Notes: generated from the letters alone by a model not told the origin. A DNA stretch of 64,000 bases from Symbiodinium natans (GCA_905221605.1 CAJNDS010002838.1:82501-146500), one strand, 5' to 3'. Shown: positions 36,138-46,639, numbered from the stretch's first letter. Made by a program: numbers and translations.

Positions 36138-36817
36138 CTGAGGCACCAAAACGTACGATGCATTGTTGACCTTTGGCCTAAGGCCCCACCAGAACGTATA
36201 AACGCGCCATAATAACATGTCGCCACAAGAACCCACCATGGCTCTGGTCCTGCCACCCTCCCAAGCGTGCCGAGGATAAACGCGCCAGGGCAGGCACTCT
36301 TCACAACCAACCACAGGGAAGCGTCACAAGTGACACGTGTCTGCAAAATAGAAAAAACACCAGTCAATCCTTGTCTAACATCCGACCCATTTACCAATGT
36401 ATCACGCCATGTGTAATCCTGGCAGGTGTACAGGAGCTGTCAGCAGCTCTCAACAAAGGCTGTAGCTGCCTGAAGGTCTAAGCGGTCTAAGAGTGCGAAC
36501 ACAAAGCCCACACGCCCACACACCTAAAGACCTAAAGTATCTGCGCCCGTGCACCACCGGCCGCGGACTGAGACTCCTCTTACTGCGGCGTTACTTTCCA
36601 GATCCACCGCACGTTAGTAGGTCTGAATCTGAGCTGTGCTCGACTTTCAGGCAGCGAGTCAAGGTGAGCAAACGTCGATGGCTGAAATGGCTGAAAGAGA
36701 TGCGTTAGGGCTCCGTACAAGCACAGGTCCTCTGGGAGCTTTCGGAGCATGGCCTCAGAGGAGCCCCCAATGTGAGCTTTTTGAAAGATTCTGATGCCTT
36801 TGCTTGAACTCGGGACA

Positions 36818-37037
36818 TCACTTTATTGATATCCGTGCATACAGGTGGGCTTCTTTTCCTTGTTTTCCTTGGACCTTTCTCCTCAATCCCTCGGTCTCCT
36901 CTTGCTGGGTCACCCAGGTGTTTGGGTCGGCGTTCGTGATTACGCTTCCCAGTTCCTCACAATAATATTCGTTATGTGAAATAAGTGAATACACGTCAAT
37001 GTCATTCAATGTCAGTTTCAAGGCCGCTCTCAACGGC
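36818..37037 (-). CDS. Last exon of an unidentified gene
   Basis: After a GGGCAG|GCC acceptor, 73 codons run to a stop at 36818. The piece reads LTLNDIDVYSLISHNEYYCE, then ELGSVITNADPNTWVTQQEE and a Lys-rich end. The codon composition differs from the surrounding noise and the border is typical. No family is recognised. Confidence 0.5.
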
Positions 37038-37329
37038 CTGCCCTGCATATCCCTGAGTATGCCACGGGCACTTTCTCAAAGTTACGACTTCGGTAATCCA
37101 CTCCTTGTACCGAAAATCCAACTGCGAGGATTGTAAGTTGCAACGTCGGGACGGGAGTTTCTATCATGAAGCGCCACCCCTCCTTCAGCCCGCCCTCAAG
37201 GCTGCTTGTTACCTGCTGTCTGCCTCTGGTCCTGAATGTCTTGGCCCTGAGTATTGTGCGGCTGTCCCGAGCGCATCGTGTCACCTGATGCGGGCATGCG
37301 GGCTTTCTGTCCTTAAACGCCTTAAACTT

Positions 37330-37770
37330 AAACTCTACAGTTGCCTGTGCCTCCCGGGCTTGCTTGTTCAGGCAAGCTATTGTTTCGGTACAGTTGCCCA
37401 CCCTATCCAAGATATCAAAGCAACATTCAGCAGTTGCCCACCAGAGCTTTCTTGGTCGGCTTGCTGCGGCAGCTTTCCGGCACCTGAGTTTCCCTGACCT
37501 GCTTATTCAAGCAACATGTCGGCACAGTTGCCCGTCTGAGCCTCCCGGGTCTGCTTATTGCGGCAACATGTCGGCACCTAAGCGTTGCTGGCCTGCCAGT
37601 TAGGGCAACATTCCGTGACAGTTACAGTTGCTCGCCCGCGCTTCCTTGGCCTGCGTATGAAGTCAACTTTCCGGCGAGCTTATGCAGGCAAAATATGGCA
37701 ACATCCCGGTACAGTTGCCTGTGCCTCCCTGGCCTGCATTTTCCAGCGACATTCTGGCGCGGTTGCCCAC
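37330..37770. repeat. Degenerate ~60-bp tandem repeat
   Basis: A unit containing CAGTTGCCC, a CTCCCGGG/CTTGGCCTGC block, CTTATT(C/G)(A/C)(A/G)GCAACA and TCGGCAC recurs six or seven times with heavy drift. The phrase CACGTCACCTGATGC and its relatives also occur twice (near 37278 and 37798). Confidence 0.6.
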
Positions 37771-37779
37771 CTGATGGCC

Positions 37780-39360
37780 TGCCATCCTGAGCACATCACG
37801 TCACCTGATGCATGCCACCGCATCCTTGAAATCAACAACCCCGCTTGTCGGGTGGGGAAAAGGAAAAACACGCGGAGCGCGGCGCAAGTTGTATTCAAGT
37901 CAGAACCGAAGTTTAACGTTTCGGAGAAAACTTTTTTGTTTCGCTTCTTGTGCAATCGTCGCAACGTTTTGCCACAGCCTTTGGATCTGTAAGGCCTCTC
38001 GGCGACCTGCCCTGACTACATCCTGACTACTCCATCACTCGCAATTAAACCCGACCCGAACCCCCAATTTAGGGTTTTGGCTGGCTTTTCGACCTGGAGC
38101 TCAAGCAAACAAAGCTCATAACCAGGTCCCTATCATTCTGCAACCCTCCCGGATGCTTCCAGAGAGGCTCAGCCCCGAGCCACATGCAGGGCCGTGCGGC
38201 CATCCTTCACAGAGCGACACAGGGCGCAAGCAACCTGCGCTCACTTAAGCTGCATGCACTCAATGCACTCTCTGCTTCATCCTACACGTGTCCTTGAGCT
38301 TCTCATTGATGCCCCGAAAACTCGAGTGCAGCACCTTGCGTCCGCGGCTCTTCACCACAGGGACAGGACAGCGCTGCATCATCGCGCCATTGTATGTTGA
38401 CTCTGCAGCTACGGTAACACAACGTGAACAGATGTATACTGCATACATTGGTTAACAGTACGAAGAGTCTTTGACCACGTCTCAAGGCACCAGCGGAACA
38501 CACTCCAAGTGGAACTGGTCCAAGCAAGGATCCGGCCAGCGCTCTACATCGGCCCTCATTGCGGGAATCTGCTGCCTAACAAGCAGCAGATTATGCCAGG
38601 CTTTCTTGCCTGCTGTTGCGTGGTGTGTCAACAAACTTCCTCACATGCTCAGAGCAACAGTGCAACCCGCCTCAAGCAACGCTCCTGGGTTGGCAACCTC
38701 CTGCATCAGATTGCAGAACAAGCGTGTTCCAGGATCAACTCTGACACAGAGGCCTCCTCAAGACTGGACTGCACTCAGTACAATTGTGTAATGATGGTTG
38801 GCTACTAGATATCTACTAGATCATCTGGTCATCTTGTCTCATGAAACAGTGCATCCTCATTTGCGACTACAGCCGGCTTCGGTGCCGATTCTTTGTTTCC
38901 CACCCTTCCTTCTTAAGGTTTGCGTTGTCCATTGCTTCGACTCTCACACTGGCACAGAGCGGGCGAGGCCGCGGTTGTCGATTGTCTCCATCTTCCATCT
39001 AGTTTTATGATGTCCCACTCCCTATTTTCGTTCTCGGCCGCTGAGCTTCCCTTACATACGGAAACGTGGCACATGAGCCATCGCAGGGTTCCAGCTCGAC
39101 CCCGTTAAGAAGCTTCAACTTCAGAAAGAGCCACATTCAGCTAAACACAAGGACACATTCAGCAAACGCCCAAATGCGGATTTTCGCACGTGCACACGAG
39201 TTTCTGTTGTCTGTTGAACGTGGCTGTCGCGTTCGTGATATTGTCCAGCCAGTTTGCTGGCTCTGCTCTATTTCTGTGTGTGTGTGTGTCTGTATGACGT
39301 TTAAAGGGCTGTTGCTGACTACTACTTATTATCTGTTGACTGTGCCCCTCGTTTCTTGAA
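37780..39360. other. Stretch without supported genes
   Basis: Only short frames of ordinary composition are present, plus a TG run at 39274-39290 and a TTTAGGG-like word near 38068. Confidence 0.35.
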
Positions 39361-39499
39361 TGTCTACTCCCTCACCACGGCTGAGGCAGCTGCGATGTAC
39401 TTTGTGCTTTGTTCGTTCCGCCAGTCCCCCGCCCACGCTGCAAGCCCCATCCTCACACAATGCAATCCTGACTTGCCAGCACCCGCAACGGACACGCGC

Positions 39500-39629
39500 C
39501 TCGTCTGTAAGTCGAGGAATTTGCACCTCAGCTTGTGGGTCAAGGGGCACTTGAGCAACAGTGTGAAGAGCTCCTCCAAGTTCCTCACATGGCTGGCTGC
39601 TTTGGCTTTGGGCCTGCGGCCGATGACGC
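39500..39629 (-). CDS. 130-nt exon, unidentified
   Basis: Between a CTCCAG|GC acceptor and a GAG|GCGCG donor (GC type), the minus strand reads VIGRRPKAKAASHVRNLEEL followed by FTLLLKCPLTHKLRCKFLDL. Basic N-terminal part, then a Leu-rich helical segment. It may belong with the gene ending at 40319 or a downstream one. No family is recognised with confidence. Confidence 0.6.
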
Positions 39630-40318
39630 CTGGAGGATTCCTCGCACAGGTAAAATCATGGTAAAATCTGGTAAAGCCCGAATGAAGGCGAAAGGTTTAG
39701 GAGGCGCGGCGTACAGCGGCTCGGGAAAGTTGCCGGTTCTAGACGCAATGAACCGCGAGATCCCTTCCCCCCACTGAACGCATGATCTTACAGCTATCAA
39801 CAAGCCATACACAGTTGTGTGGCTTGCAAAGCTTACGTATGCTGAAATACATCACCCAAAGTGGTTGGTGAAGGACCACCGCCCCAATGAAACGCAGCGT
39901 GCACAGTACTAAACATGTACTACGCATCATTAATTTTCCTCCGGCGCCGCATGCTCTGCAGCGCTCATCATTCAAGAAATGCTTCGCCCCAATGAAACGG
40001 AGTTTCGGTCGACTTGCGAAAATGATGGGCCTTACCGCAACACAAGAAGGTCGCCGCGTGTAGCCCGCTGAAGTCTGAAACCATAATTACACCGCACAGA
40101 TCTGGACAGCATCTGACCTGAACGGCAAATAAAAGCAATAGCTGGAGCGCTCCTCGGCGGTCGGGCATCCAGCCTTGGCACCCACGTTTATCTTTGCGCT
40201 TTCTTCAGGGTTCGAAAGGTTCAACACAGTGCCGCCTTGAAGAAGCCAGGACCTCTATTTCGCTCTTCCAATCGATCTGTCTACGTGTGCTACAACACTG
40301 CACACGGGCTCAGGGATG

Positions 40319-40617
40319 TCAGGAGCCATATCCACTCTTGCCGCCGCTCTCCCGCGCTGCTGGCACTGCAAGCATGCTTTGCAGCTGCTTCCACTCCTGG
40401 TCTCCAGGACTTTCTAGGTCTTACGATTTCTTACTAAGTCTTACTAGTAGGACATCCTGGGACACAGTCGAAATCACCAGGACACAGCCGAAGTCATGGA
40501 AACAGCGGAAGCACTCCTCGTCAGTGGGCCGACCACCCTTCTTCATCATCCGTTCCCGCCGCTCGGCATCGGCGCTGCCGGGCGTGGGGCTGACGCGGGC
40601 CAGGTTGTTCAGGTTGC
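40319..40617 (-). CDS. Two exons of an unidentified gene
   Basis: Exon 40617-40489 (129 nt) reads NLNNLARVSPTPGSADAERR then MMKKGGRPTDEECFRCFHDF. Exon 40401-40319 reads DQEWKQLQSMLAVPAARESG and ends at a TGA. They join in phase across an 87-nt intron with a GC donor (TTCG|GCTG) and a GGAG|AC acceptor. The stop may be real or intron read-through. Both pieces are strongly protein-like; no family is recognised. Confidence 0.6.
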
Positions 40618-40799
40618 CTCAAGAACATCAGGCAATATGAGGCAGGAGCTTGAAGATCCGCCCAGGTCTGGGGCCGGAGGTGTATAGGTTGTCAGAACAG
40701 GCAAATCCTCCCCCCACACCCAAAACCGTTTTTCGGACCCCTAGGAAACCGGGGTCCGCAAGCGGACGGTTCGCCAGAACCAGAGGCAGTTGAAGCCCC

Positions 40800-40975
40800 T
40801 CCCGGCAGGGCCCCCCCCCCCCACACCCCTTCTTTGCGCTGCTTCCTCCATCCAAAAAAACTTCAATGGATGGGCCGTCGCCATCGACCTGGTCTGCCCC
40901 CCCCTCCCTACCACCCGCCCGCCCCCTACCCCCTCCCCCCCCCCCTTCCCCTCCCCTTTTCCCCGCCCAAAGCCG
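40800..40975. repeat. C-rich low-complexity sequence
   Basis: Runs of C separated by T and A. It generates Pro-rich and Gly-rich spurious open frames. Confidence 0.8.
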
Positions 40976-41054
40976 CAGAATGTTGGTGAGCGGGTTTTCG
41001 AGGCTCAACTTGTGTGAGCACGGCCGGGATGCATTACACGAGCCGAAGAGTCTA

Positions 41055-41385
41055 AGCTTGAACCTAAACCCTAAACCCTAAACCCGAAACCTGAAACCTG
41101 AAACCTGAAGCCCGAACCACTCAACCCTCAAACCTTCAACAAACCCCCCCCCTCCCCCCCTCCCCCCCCCCCCCCCACCCCCCCTCCCCCCTGCCCCCCT
41201 CCCCCCCCCCACCCCCCCCTACCCCCCCCTGAGGGGCCTGGCTCAACCCTACGATCAATCCAAGCCGAACCGTCTTGAACCCTAAACCCAAAAAAACCCT
41301 AAACCCCAAAGCGTGAACCTTGAGCCCGAAGCCCTCAATCCTAAACTAACCCTCAACCCCCTGAACCCAACCCTTATTGCTTGGG
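41055..41385 (+). repeat. Telomere-like CCCTAAA words around a long poly-C tract
   Basis: 41055-41110 reads CCTAAACCCTAAACCCTAAA and decays to GAAACCT repeats. 41146-41231 is almost pure C with T/A interruptions. 41268-41370 again holds AACCCTAAACCC words. CCCTAAA is the complement of TTTAGGG, the telomere unit of plants and dinoflagellates. Here it is internal and degenerate. Confidence 0.75.
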
Positions 41386-41564
41386 GTCCAGCGACTTGGG
41401 CGCTGCGCTGGGCCGGGCCGAGGCGGGTCGCGTAGCGTTAAAATTAAGTGAACCTTTGGGAGCGCATCCGATGCTGCTGCAGCGAGAGAGCCCCCTCTGC
41501 GAAGAAACGGCCACGAGAACAGAGTTCAAGAATGCAGTTGCAAAAGCAGGAAGGTTCTGGAACC

Positions 41565-41690
41565 GAACCGGAACCGCACGAACCGAACCGCCACGAACCG
41601 AACCGCCAAAACCGGCCAGCAAACACGAACCGTAGGAACCGTGAACCGCAAGGGAACCGAAAACCGGAACCGTTTCGACAGCGAACCGGT
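41565..41690 (+). repeat. Left GAACC-rich array
   Basis: GAACCG words repeat about fifteen times with small spacers (for example GAACCGAACCGCCAC). A second array with the same words and orientation lies at 44195-44320. Confidence 0.85.
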
Positions 41691-41919
41691 CTCGGCCAGG
41701 AGCCCAAGTCAAATAGAGCATGGTACTGGAAAGGTTTGGATCCCTCCAAACTTGTTTTGAAACAATCAAACTGTTGCAAAGTCATGACTCGGTTCTCGGT
41801 TAACCCTTTTTTGGAGGGTCTTGGAGGTGCAAAGTTTTAAGATATCATGGTTTTTATCCGGATTTTCAGGGCCTAGAATCAAGTTTTGGCCCCTTCAAAC
41901 TCATCATTAGAGATGTGCA

Positions 41920-42003
41920 CAGAGCCCAAACACTTCTGTCACGATTGGAGTGAAGAGGTTTCAGAGCCCAAACACTTCTGTCACGATTGGAGTGAAGAGG
42001 TTT
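41920..42003 (+). repeat. Exact 42-bp tandem duplication
   Basis: 41920-41961 and 41962-42003 are identical (CAGAGCCCAAACACTTCTGT to GAAGAGGTTT). Confidence 0.95.
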
Positions 42004-42079
42004 TGTCGAGGTTTCGAGGTCCTTAAACCTATATTGCATGGTCTCGGGGGCCAGAAGGATAATTCCCATCACCTAAACT

Positions 42080-42540
42080 TTTCACTATTTCGGCAGGTTT
42101 CCAGGTTTGGACGTCCAAAACGTGCAGGTTTCCAGGTTTGGACCTCCCAAAACGTGTAGGTTCAGGTTTGGACCCCCAAACGCGCAGGCTTCCAGGTTTG
42201 GACCTCCCACAATGAGGTTTGGACCCCGCAAACGTGCAGGTTTCCAGGTTTGGACCTCCCAAAACGCGCAGGTTTCCAGGTTTCAGGTTTGAACCCCCCA
42301 AAACGTGCAGGTTTCCAGGTTTGGACCCCTCCAGGTCCTCCAGGTTTGGGTTTGGACCTCCCAAACGTGCAGGTTTAGGTTTGGACCCCCCAAAACGTGC
42401 AGGTTTGAGCCCCTTAAAACGTGCAGGTCTCCAGGTTTGGACCCCCCAAAACGTGCAGGTTCGTGCAGGTTTCCAGGTTTGGACCCCCCCCAAAACGTGC
42501 ACGTTTGCAGGTTTGGACCCTCCCAAACATGCAGGTTAGC
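42080..42540 (+). repeat. ~32-bp minisatellite, forward block 1
   Basis: Units contain GTGCAGGTTTCCAGGTTTGG followed by ACC and CCC..AAA(A)C; spacing varies from about 25 to 40 bases through small deletions. This block ends at about 42540, where the orientation flips. Confidence 0.9.
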
Positions 42541-42925
42541 ACGTTTTGGGGGGGCCAAACCTGGAAACCTGCACGTTTTGGGGCGGGTCCAAACCTGGAA
42601 ACCTGCACGAACCTGCACGTTTTGGGGGGTCCAAACCTGGAAACCTGCACGTGTTGGGGTCCAAACCTGGAAAACGTTTTGGGGGGGATGCACGTTTGGG
42701 GGATCCAAACCTGGAAACATGCACGTTTCGGGGGGTCCAAACCTGGAAACCTGCACGTTTTGGGAAACCTGCACGTTTGGGGGGGTCCAAACCTGGAAAC
42801 CTGCACGTTTGGGGGGTCCAAACCTGGAAACCTGCACGTTTTGCAAACCTGGAACCTGCTCGTTTTGGGGGCCCAAACCTGGAAACCTGCACGTTTTGGG
42901 GGTCCAAACCTGGAAACCTGCAGTT
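42541..42925 (-). repeat. Same minisatellite, reversed block 2
   Basis: Units read GGTCCAAACCTGGAAACCTG and CACGTTTTGGGG, the reverse complement of block 1. With block 1 this makes an inverted repeat of almost 0.4 kb per arm with essentially no spacer. Confidence 0.9.
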
Positions 42926-43135
42926 CGCATGGGCCATGTGTACGGAGCCTGGCTTTAGTTCGCATGGCCAGGGCCATGTGAACGGAGCCTAGCTTCAATT
43001 CCCTACCTTCAGTTTGTATGACCAGGGCCATGAACGGAGCCTACCTTCAGTTCGCATGGCCAGGACATTCAGTTCGCATGGTCAGGGCCATGTGAACGGA
43101 GCCTACCTTCAGTTCGCATGGCCAGGGCCATTGGA
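42926..43135 (+). repeat. ~42-bp repeat embedded between minisatellite blocks
   Basis: About five drifting copies of a unit with TTCAGTTCGCATGGCCAGGG and CCATGTGAACGGAGCCTA. It is unrelated to the flanking minisatellite. Confidence 0.8.
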
Positions 43136-43164
43136 TCCAGGGTCTCCGAAAAGCCACCAAAAGC

Positions 43165-43490
43165 CACGTTTGGGAGGTCCAAACCTGGAAACCTGCACGT
43201 TTTGGGGGGTCCAAACCTGGAAACATCAACGTTTTGGGGGATCCAAACCTGGAAACCTGCACGTTTTGGGGGGTCCAAACCTGGAAACCTGCACGTTTTG
43301 GCAGGTCCAAACCTGGATACCTGCGGGTCCAAACCTGGAAACCTGCACGTTTTGGGGGGTCCAAACCTCGAAACGTCAACATTTTGGAGGGTCCAAACCT
43401 GGAAACCTGCACGTTTTGGGACTTGGAAACCTGCACCTTTAGGTCCAAACCTGGAAACGTCAACATTTTGGGGGGTCCAAACCTGGAAAC
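43165..43490 (-). repeat. Minisatellite, reversed block 3
   Basis: Units in the same orientation as block 2 (TCCAAACCTGGAAACCTGCA), with several ATCAAC variants (43222, 43374, 43458). Confidence 0.9.
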
Positions 43491-43499
43491 CAGCAGCAG

Positions 43500-43795
43500 G
43501 TATTTCCAGGTTTTGGAACCCCCAAACGTGCAGGTTTTCCAGGTTTGGACCCCCCAAACGTGCAGGTTTCCAGGTTTGGACCTGCCAAAACGTGCAGGTT
43601 TCCAGGTTTGGACCACCCAAAACGTGCAGGCTTCCAGGTTTGGACCCCCCAAACGTGCAGGTTTTTTTCCAGGTTTGGACCCCCCAAACGTGCAGGTTTC
43701 CAGGTTTGGACCCCCAGAAACGTGCAGGTTTCCAGGTTTGGACCCCCCCCGAAACGTGCACGTTTGCAGGTTTGGACCCCCAAAAACGTACGTTT
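43500..43795 (+). repeat. Minisatellite, forward block 4
   Basis: Orientation flips back at about 43495; units again read GTGCAGGTTTCCAGGTTTGG. Confidence 0.9.
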
Positions 43796-44115
43796 GGGGG
43801 GTCCAAACCTGGAAACCTGCACGTTTTGGGAGGAATCTGCACGTTTCGGGGGGGTCCAAACCTGGAAACCTGCAGTTTTGGGAGGTCCAAGCCTCGAAAC
43901 CTGCACTTTTTGGGGGGTCCAAACCTCTAAACCTGCACGTTTCCCGCGATCCCGTGTCAAAGGGATCGCGGAAAGGTTCGGAAACCTGCACGTTTTGGGG
44001 GTCCAAACCTGGAAACTTGCACGTTTTGGGGGGTCCAAACCTGGAAACCTGCACGTTTCCGGGGTCCAAACCTGGAAACCTGCACGTTTGGGGCGTCCAA
44101 ACCTGGAAACCTGCC
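43796..44115 (-). repeat. Minisatellite, reversed block 5
   Basis: The orientation flips again at about 43795. The block is interrupted at 43951-43975 by a short palindromic insert (CCGCGATCCC ... GGGATCGCGG). Confidence 0.9.
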
Positions 44116-44194
44116 CTCAAGGAAAAGTTTTGGGGAGTCGAAACACATCAGCAGGGTCAAGAACATGAGGGCTTCGGTGTGTTTAGGGCTTTCA

Positions 44195-44320
44195 GGTTTT
44201 CTGGAACCGAACCGAACCGAGTGCGCACAGAACCGTTAGGAACCGGAACCGCCGAACGAACCGAACCGCTACGAACCGCCGGCCCGGGAACCGACACGAA
44301 CCGAACCGAACCGGAACTTT
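44195..44320 (+). repeat. Right GAACC-rich array
   Basis: GAACCGAACCG words in the same orientation as the array at 41565-41690. It ends 90 bases before the stop codon of the phosphatase gene. Confidence 0.85.
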
Positions 44321-44409
44321 ACTGCAAAAGGAAGCCCATTTATTGTGTTGTATTGTGGCCGCACTGAAGGCCACGCGCTCACCCTCCACATCCCCCGAGC
44401 AGCAGCATT

Positions 44410-46526
44410 CTATGCCATCCAGATTCCATTGTCGGTGACGGTGGGCAGGTCGGGATTCGCCATCCTGGGTGAGCTTCTCCCGCTACTGCAAGACAAGCGT
44501 ATCGCTACAAACATGCGTGGCATGCAGAACTCAAAGGAAGAGCCGCCCAGTGTCCACTCGCCATCTACAATAAACTTGTACTGGTAAACTCCTGGTGGGG
44601 TGTCCCGCTCGAGGACGAATTCACCGGTAGTTGCATTCTTCACCTGCCCAAGCGTTAACTGCTGGACGCAACTTACAACTCATGAGCAGCCTCATCAGCA
44701 CTAAGCGTGGCACAAGTGGAACTCTCTCGTGCCAGCCGATGTCAAGGCCGGCCACCTCCACCGACGTCGCCTCAGCACAAAGCTGGTAGAGCTTCTTCGC
44801 GGACCAGTCCATGCAAGCTCGTCCGGTCCAAGCCTTCGGGAACTTGCCGGAGATGTGCAACCGGCCGGAACCCATGCTGCCACCAAGCATGTCCTGCACG
44901 ACTGGCATGTATGCGACCCGTTCTGGACACCTGCTTGAACGTCATCCCGCATTCTTACTCTCTGAGGACGGATCGCAAGCCGCAGCACGGACCATGTTCA
45001 GCTGCCTTATGCAGATCTGTGCAGCGCAAGCTTGCTCGATGTGCATGTTGGTTCGAGGTACCAGCAAGCAAGCAAGCGAGCAAGCAAGCAGGTTCATGAA
45101 CGTTGAGAGGAGCAGCGGATGGCATCTTCGACTCTTGTACCTACCACGGTGCGCTTCAGCCCGGAGGTGTGATCAGACACCAGGCTCAAACTTTGAAACT
45201 TGTCAAGTCAAAGCCAAGAGGCAGGTGCGCGTAAGCCTCGTCAAGGTCCATACCTTCCACCATGAACCTGTGCTTGGCGCCGACGTTCTTATGCTAGCAA
45301 AAATGTGTCATTTTGTCTTTTGACGACACCGCATTGTCATATTGGTAGTTCTTGGTTGGCAAACTCACCTTGTTATAACTACAACACCCCGGCGTGTTCG
45401 CTTCTTACACAGTCACCACCACGCCGCCACCCCCGCCATCCATCGACGCACCCACAATGAAGCCCAGCTGAGTCCACCGGGCGTCTTAGACCGCAAACTT
45501 CTACGACACTCACGAGGTGTGTCCACCTTCTAGCAGTTTCGACTTCTAGGCCGCAGGAATCTGCCGGCCGGTCAAGAATTGCCCATGTCCTGGGTCAAAT
45601 CCCAGCCCATGAAGAGCACCGCAGCCTGTAAGACTGCACATCATTCCATGGCCGAGCGGCATGTAACCCAAGGCAGTCGCAGGAGCCCTGCCCAGACCAG
45701 CAGTGCAGTGAATGTACGCGACGTCCTCTCGAAGCGATTGCACGATGCACACTGAGCGGTGCAGGAAGATGCGTGCACATGGGCTGCGGCTGCTGTCTGG
45801 CAGGTCGCGCATAGTCCGGATCCCGATCTTCTCACGAACCCTTTTGTCAACACTGGTTGAAGTAGTCCTTTGGTCGCGCAAGCATCTCCGCATTGAGTCG
45901 CCGAACAGCGCCGGGAAGCTGCCTGGGCAGGCGCAGGGAATGGGCAAGCAGAAGCACCCTCCTGCTCTGCTGCTGTGCAGGTTCCTCTTCTGAGCATCGT
46001 GCATGTGAAGATCGATTGCAGCTTACAGACCGTAATAAGGCCAGGTGCTTGCGGAGTGACAATGGGTCAAAGTCTTTGATCGGATGCCTCGGCAGGGTGC
46101 AACCCATTTTGGTTTAGCCAATCCACCTCGTTAGAGACTGCAGAAGTTCGCATTCAAGTACTGCTCCATGCGCTAAACTCCCAGCCTCACATGCAACATG
46201 TCCACCTCCTGTGCCCTGGCAAGTATCGGGGCTAGATCGATGTTGAAGTGAGACATGTCCTTTCCAAGCGGCAGGGTTAAACGCAAAACACAGACGTGCA
46301 AGGCAACAAGAAGAAAAGGTCCTTGTCTTCCTGCAAGCAAAACACGATGCCCACACCCTCTTTCTTGAGCCTTGGCTTTTTGGCTGTGCGTGGCTGCAAA
46401 GAAGCCATCGTCTTCTTCTACCCTGATGTTTGTCGCATGACCAAGATGCGTGTCAACGTCTGCAGCAGACTGAAGGCAGGAGCCGACATAGATCCGCTCG
46501 AAACACTTGGCATAATTTATGCCATC
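44410..46526 (-). CDS. SEX4: SEX4-like phosphoglucan phosphatase with C-terminal CBM48
   Basis: Ten exons join without a phase error: 46526-46450, 46370-46322, 46259-46186, 46087-46042, 45918-45880, 45725-45658, 45267-45223, 44930-44714, 44643-44555 and 44464-44410 (759 nt including the stop). Features match plant SEX4 in order: INYAKCFERIYVGSCLQ, VGIVFCLQEDKD, IKDFDP (the general-acid Asp loop), the dual-specificity phosphatase P-loop HCTAGLGRAP with its catalytic Cys and Arg, then VEVAGLDIGWHERVPL and the glycan-binding CBM48 with GVYQYKFIVDGEW and NPDLPTVTDNG. In plants SEX4 removes phosphate from glucans during starch breakdown, and dinoflagellates store starch in the cytosol. The phosphatase-then-CBM order is that of SEX4, opposite to animal laforin. 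The N-terminus (46740-46640, with AKYSETM) is unresolved. Donors: six GC, two GA, one GT. Confidence 0.93.
45062..45091 (+). repeat. GCAA tetranucleotide run inside an intron
   Basis: GCAAGCAAGCGAGCAAGCAA lies in the 292-nt intron between the CBM-side and catalytic exons of the phosphatase. Confidence 0.85.
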
Positions 46527-46639
46527 CTGCGGAGCTCAACGATAGTTCTCTTGATCCGTGCAACAGGTACGGGTACCAGCGACAGGGAGTCCTCGTGCTT
46601 GTACACGAGGCTGCTTCCCATTTGCTTCTGCCTAATCTA

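Noticed and set aside
41374-41840. Frames of 113-131 codons with Phe/Gly/Ser repeats
   Set aside because: They translate the GAACC array.
42305-44367. Long open frames (up to 377 codons) on both strands
   Set aside because: They are read-through of a stop-free minisatellite in all six frames; the translations are the same short phrase repeated.
45546-46004. 152-codon frame read as one protein containing the phosphatase loop
   Set aside because: Only 45658-45725 of it is exon; the rest is intron read-through, as shown by phase joining with the neighbouring exons.
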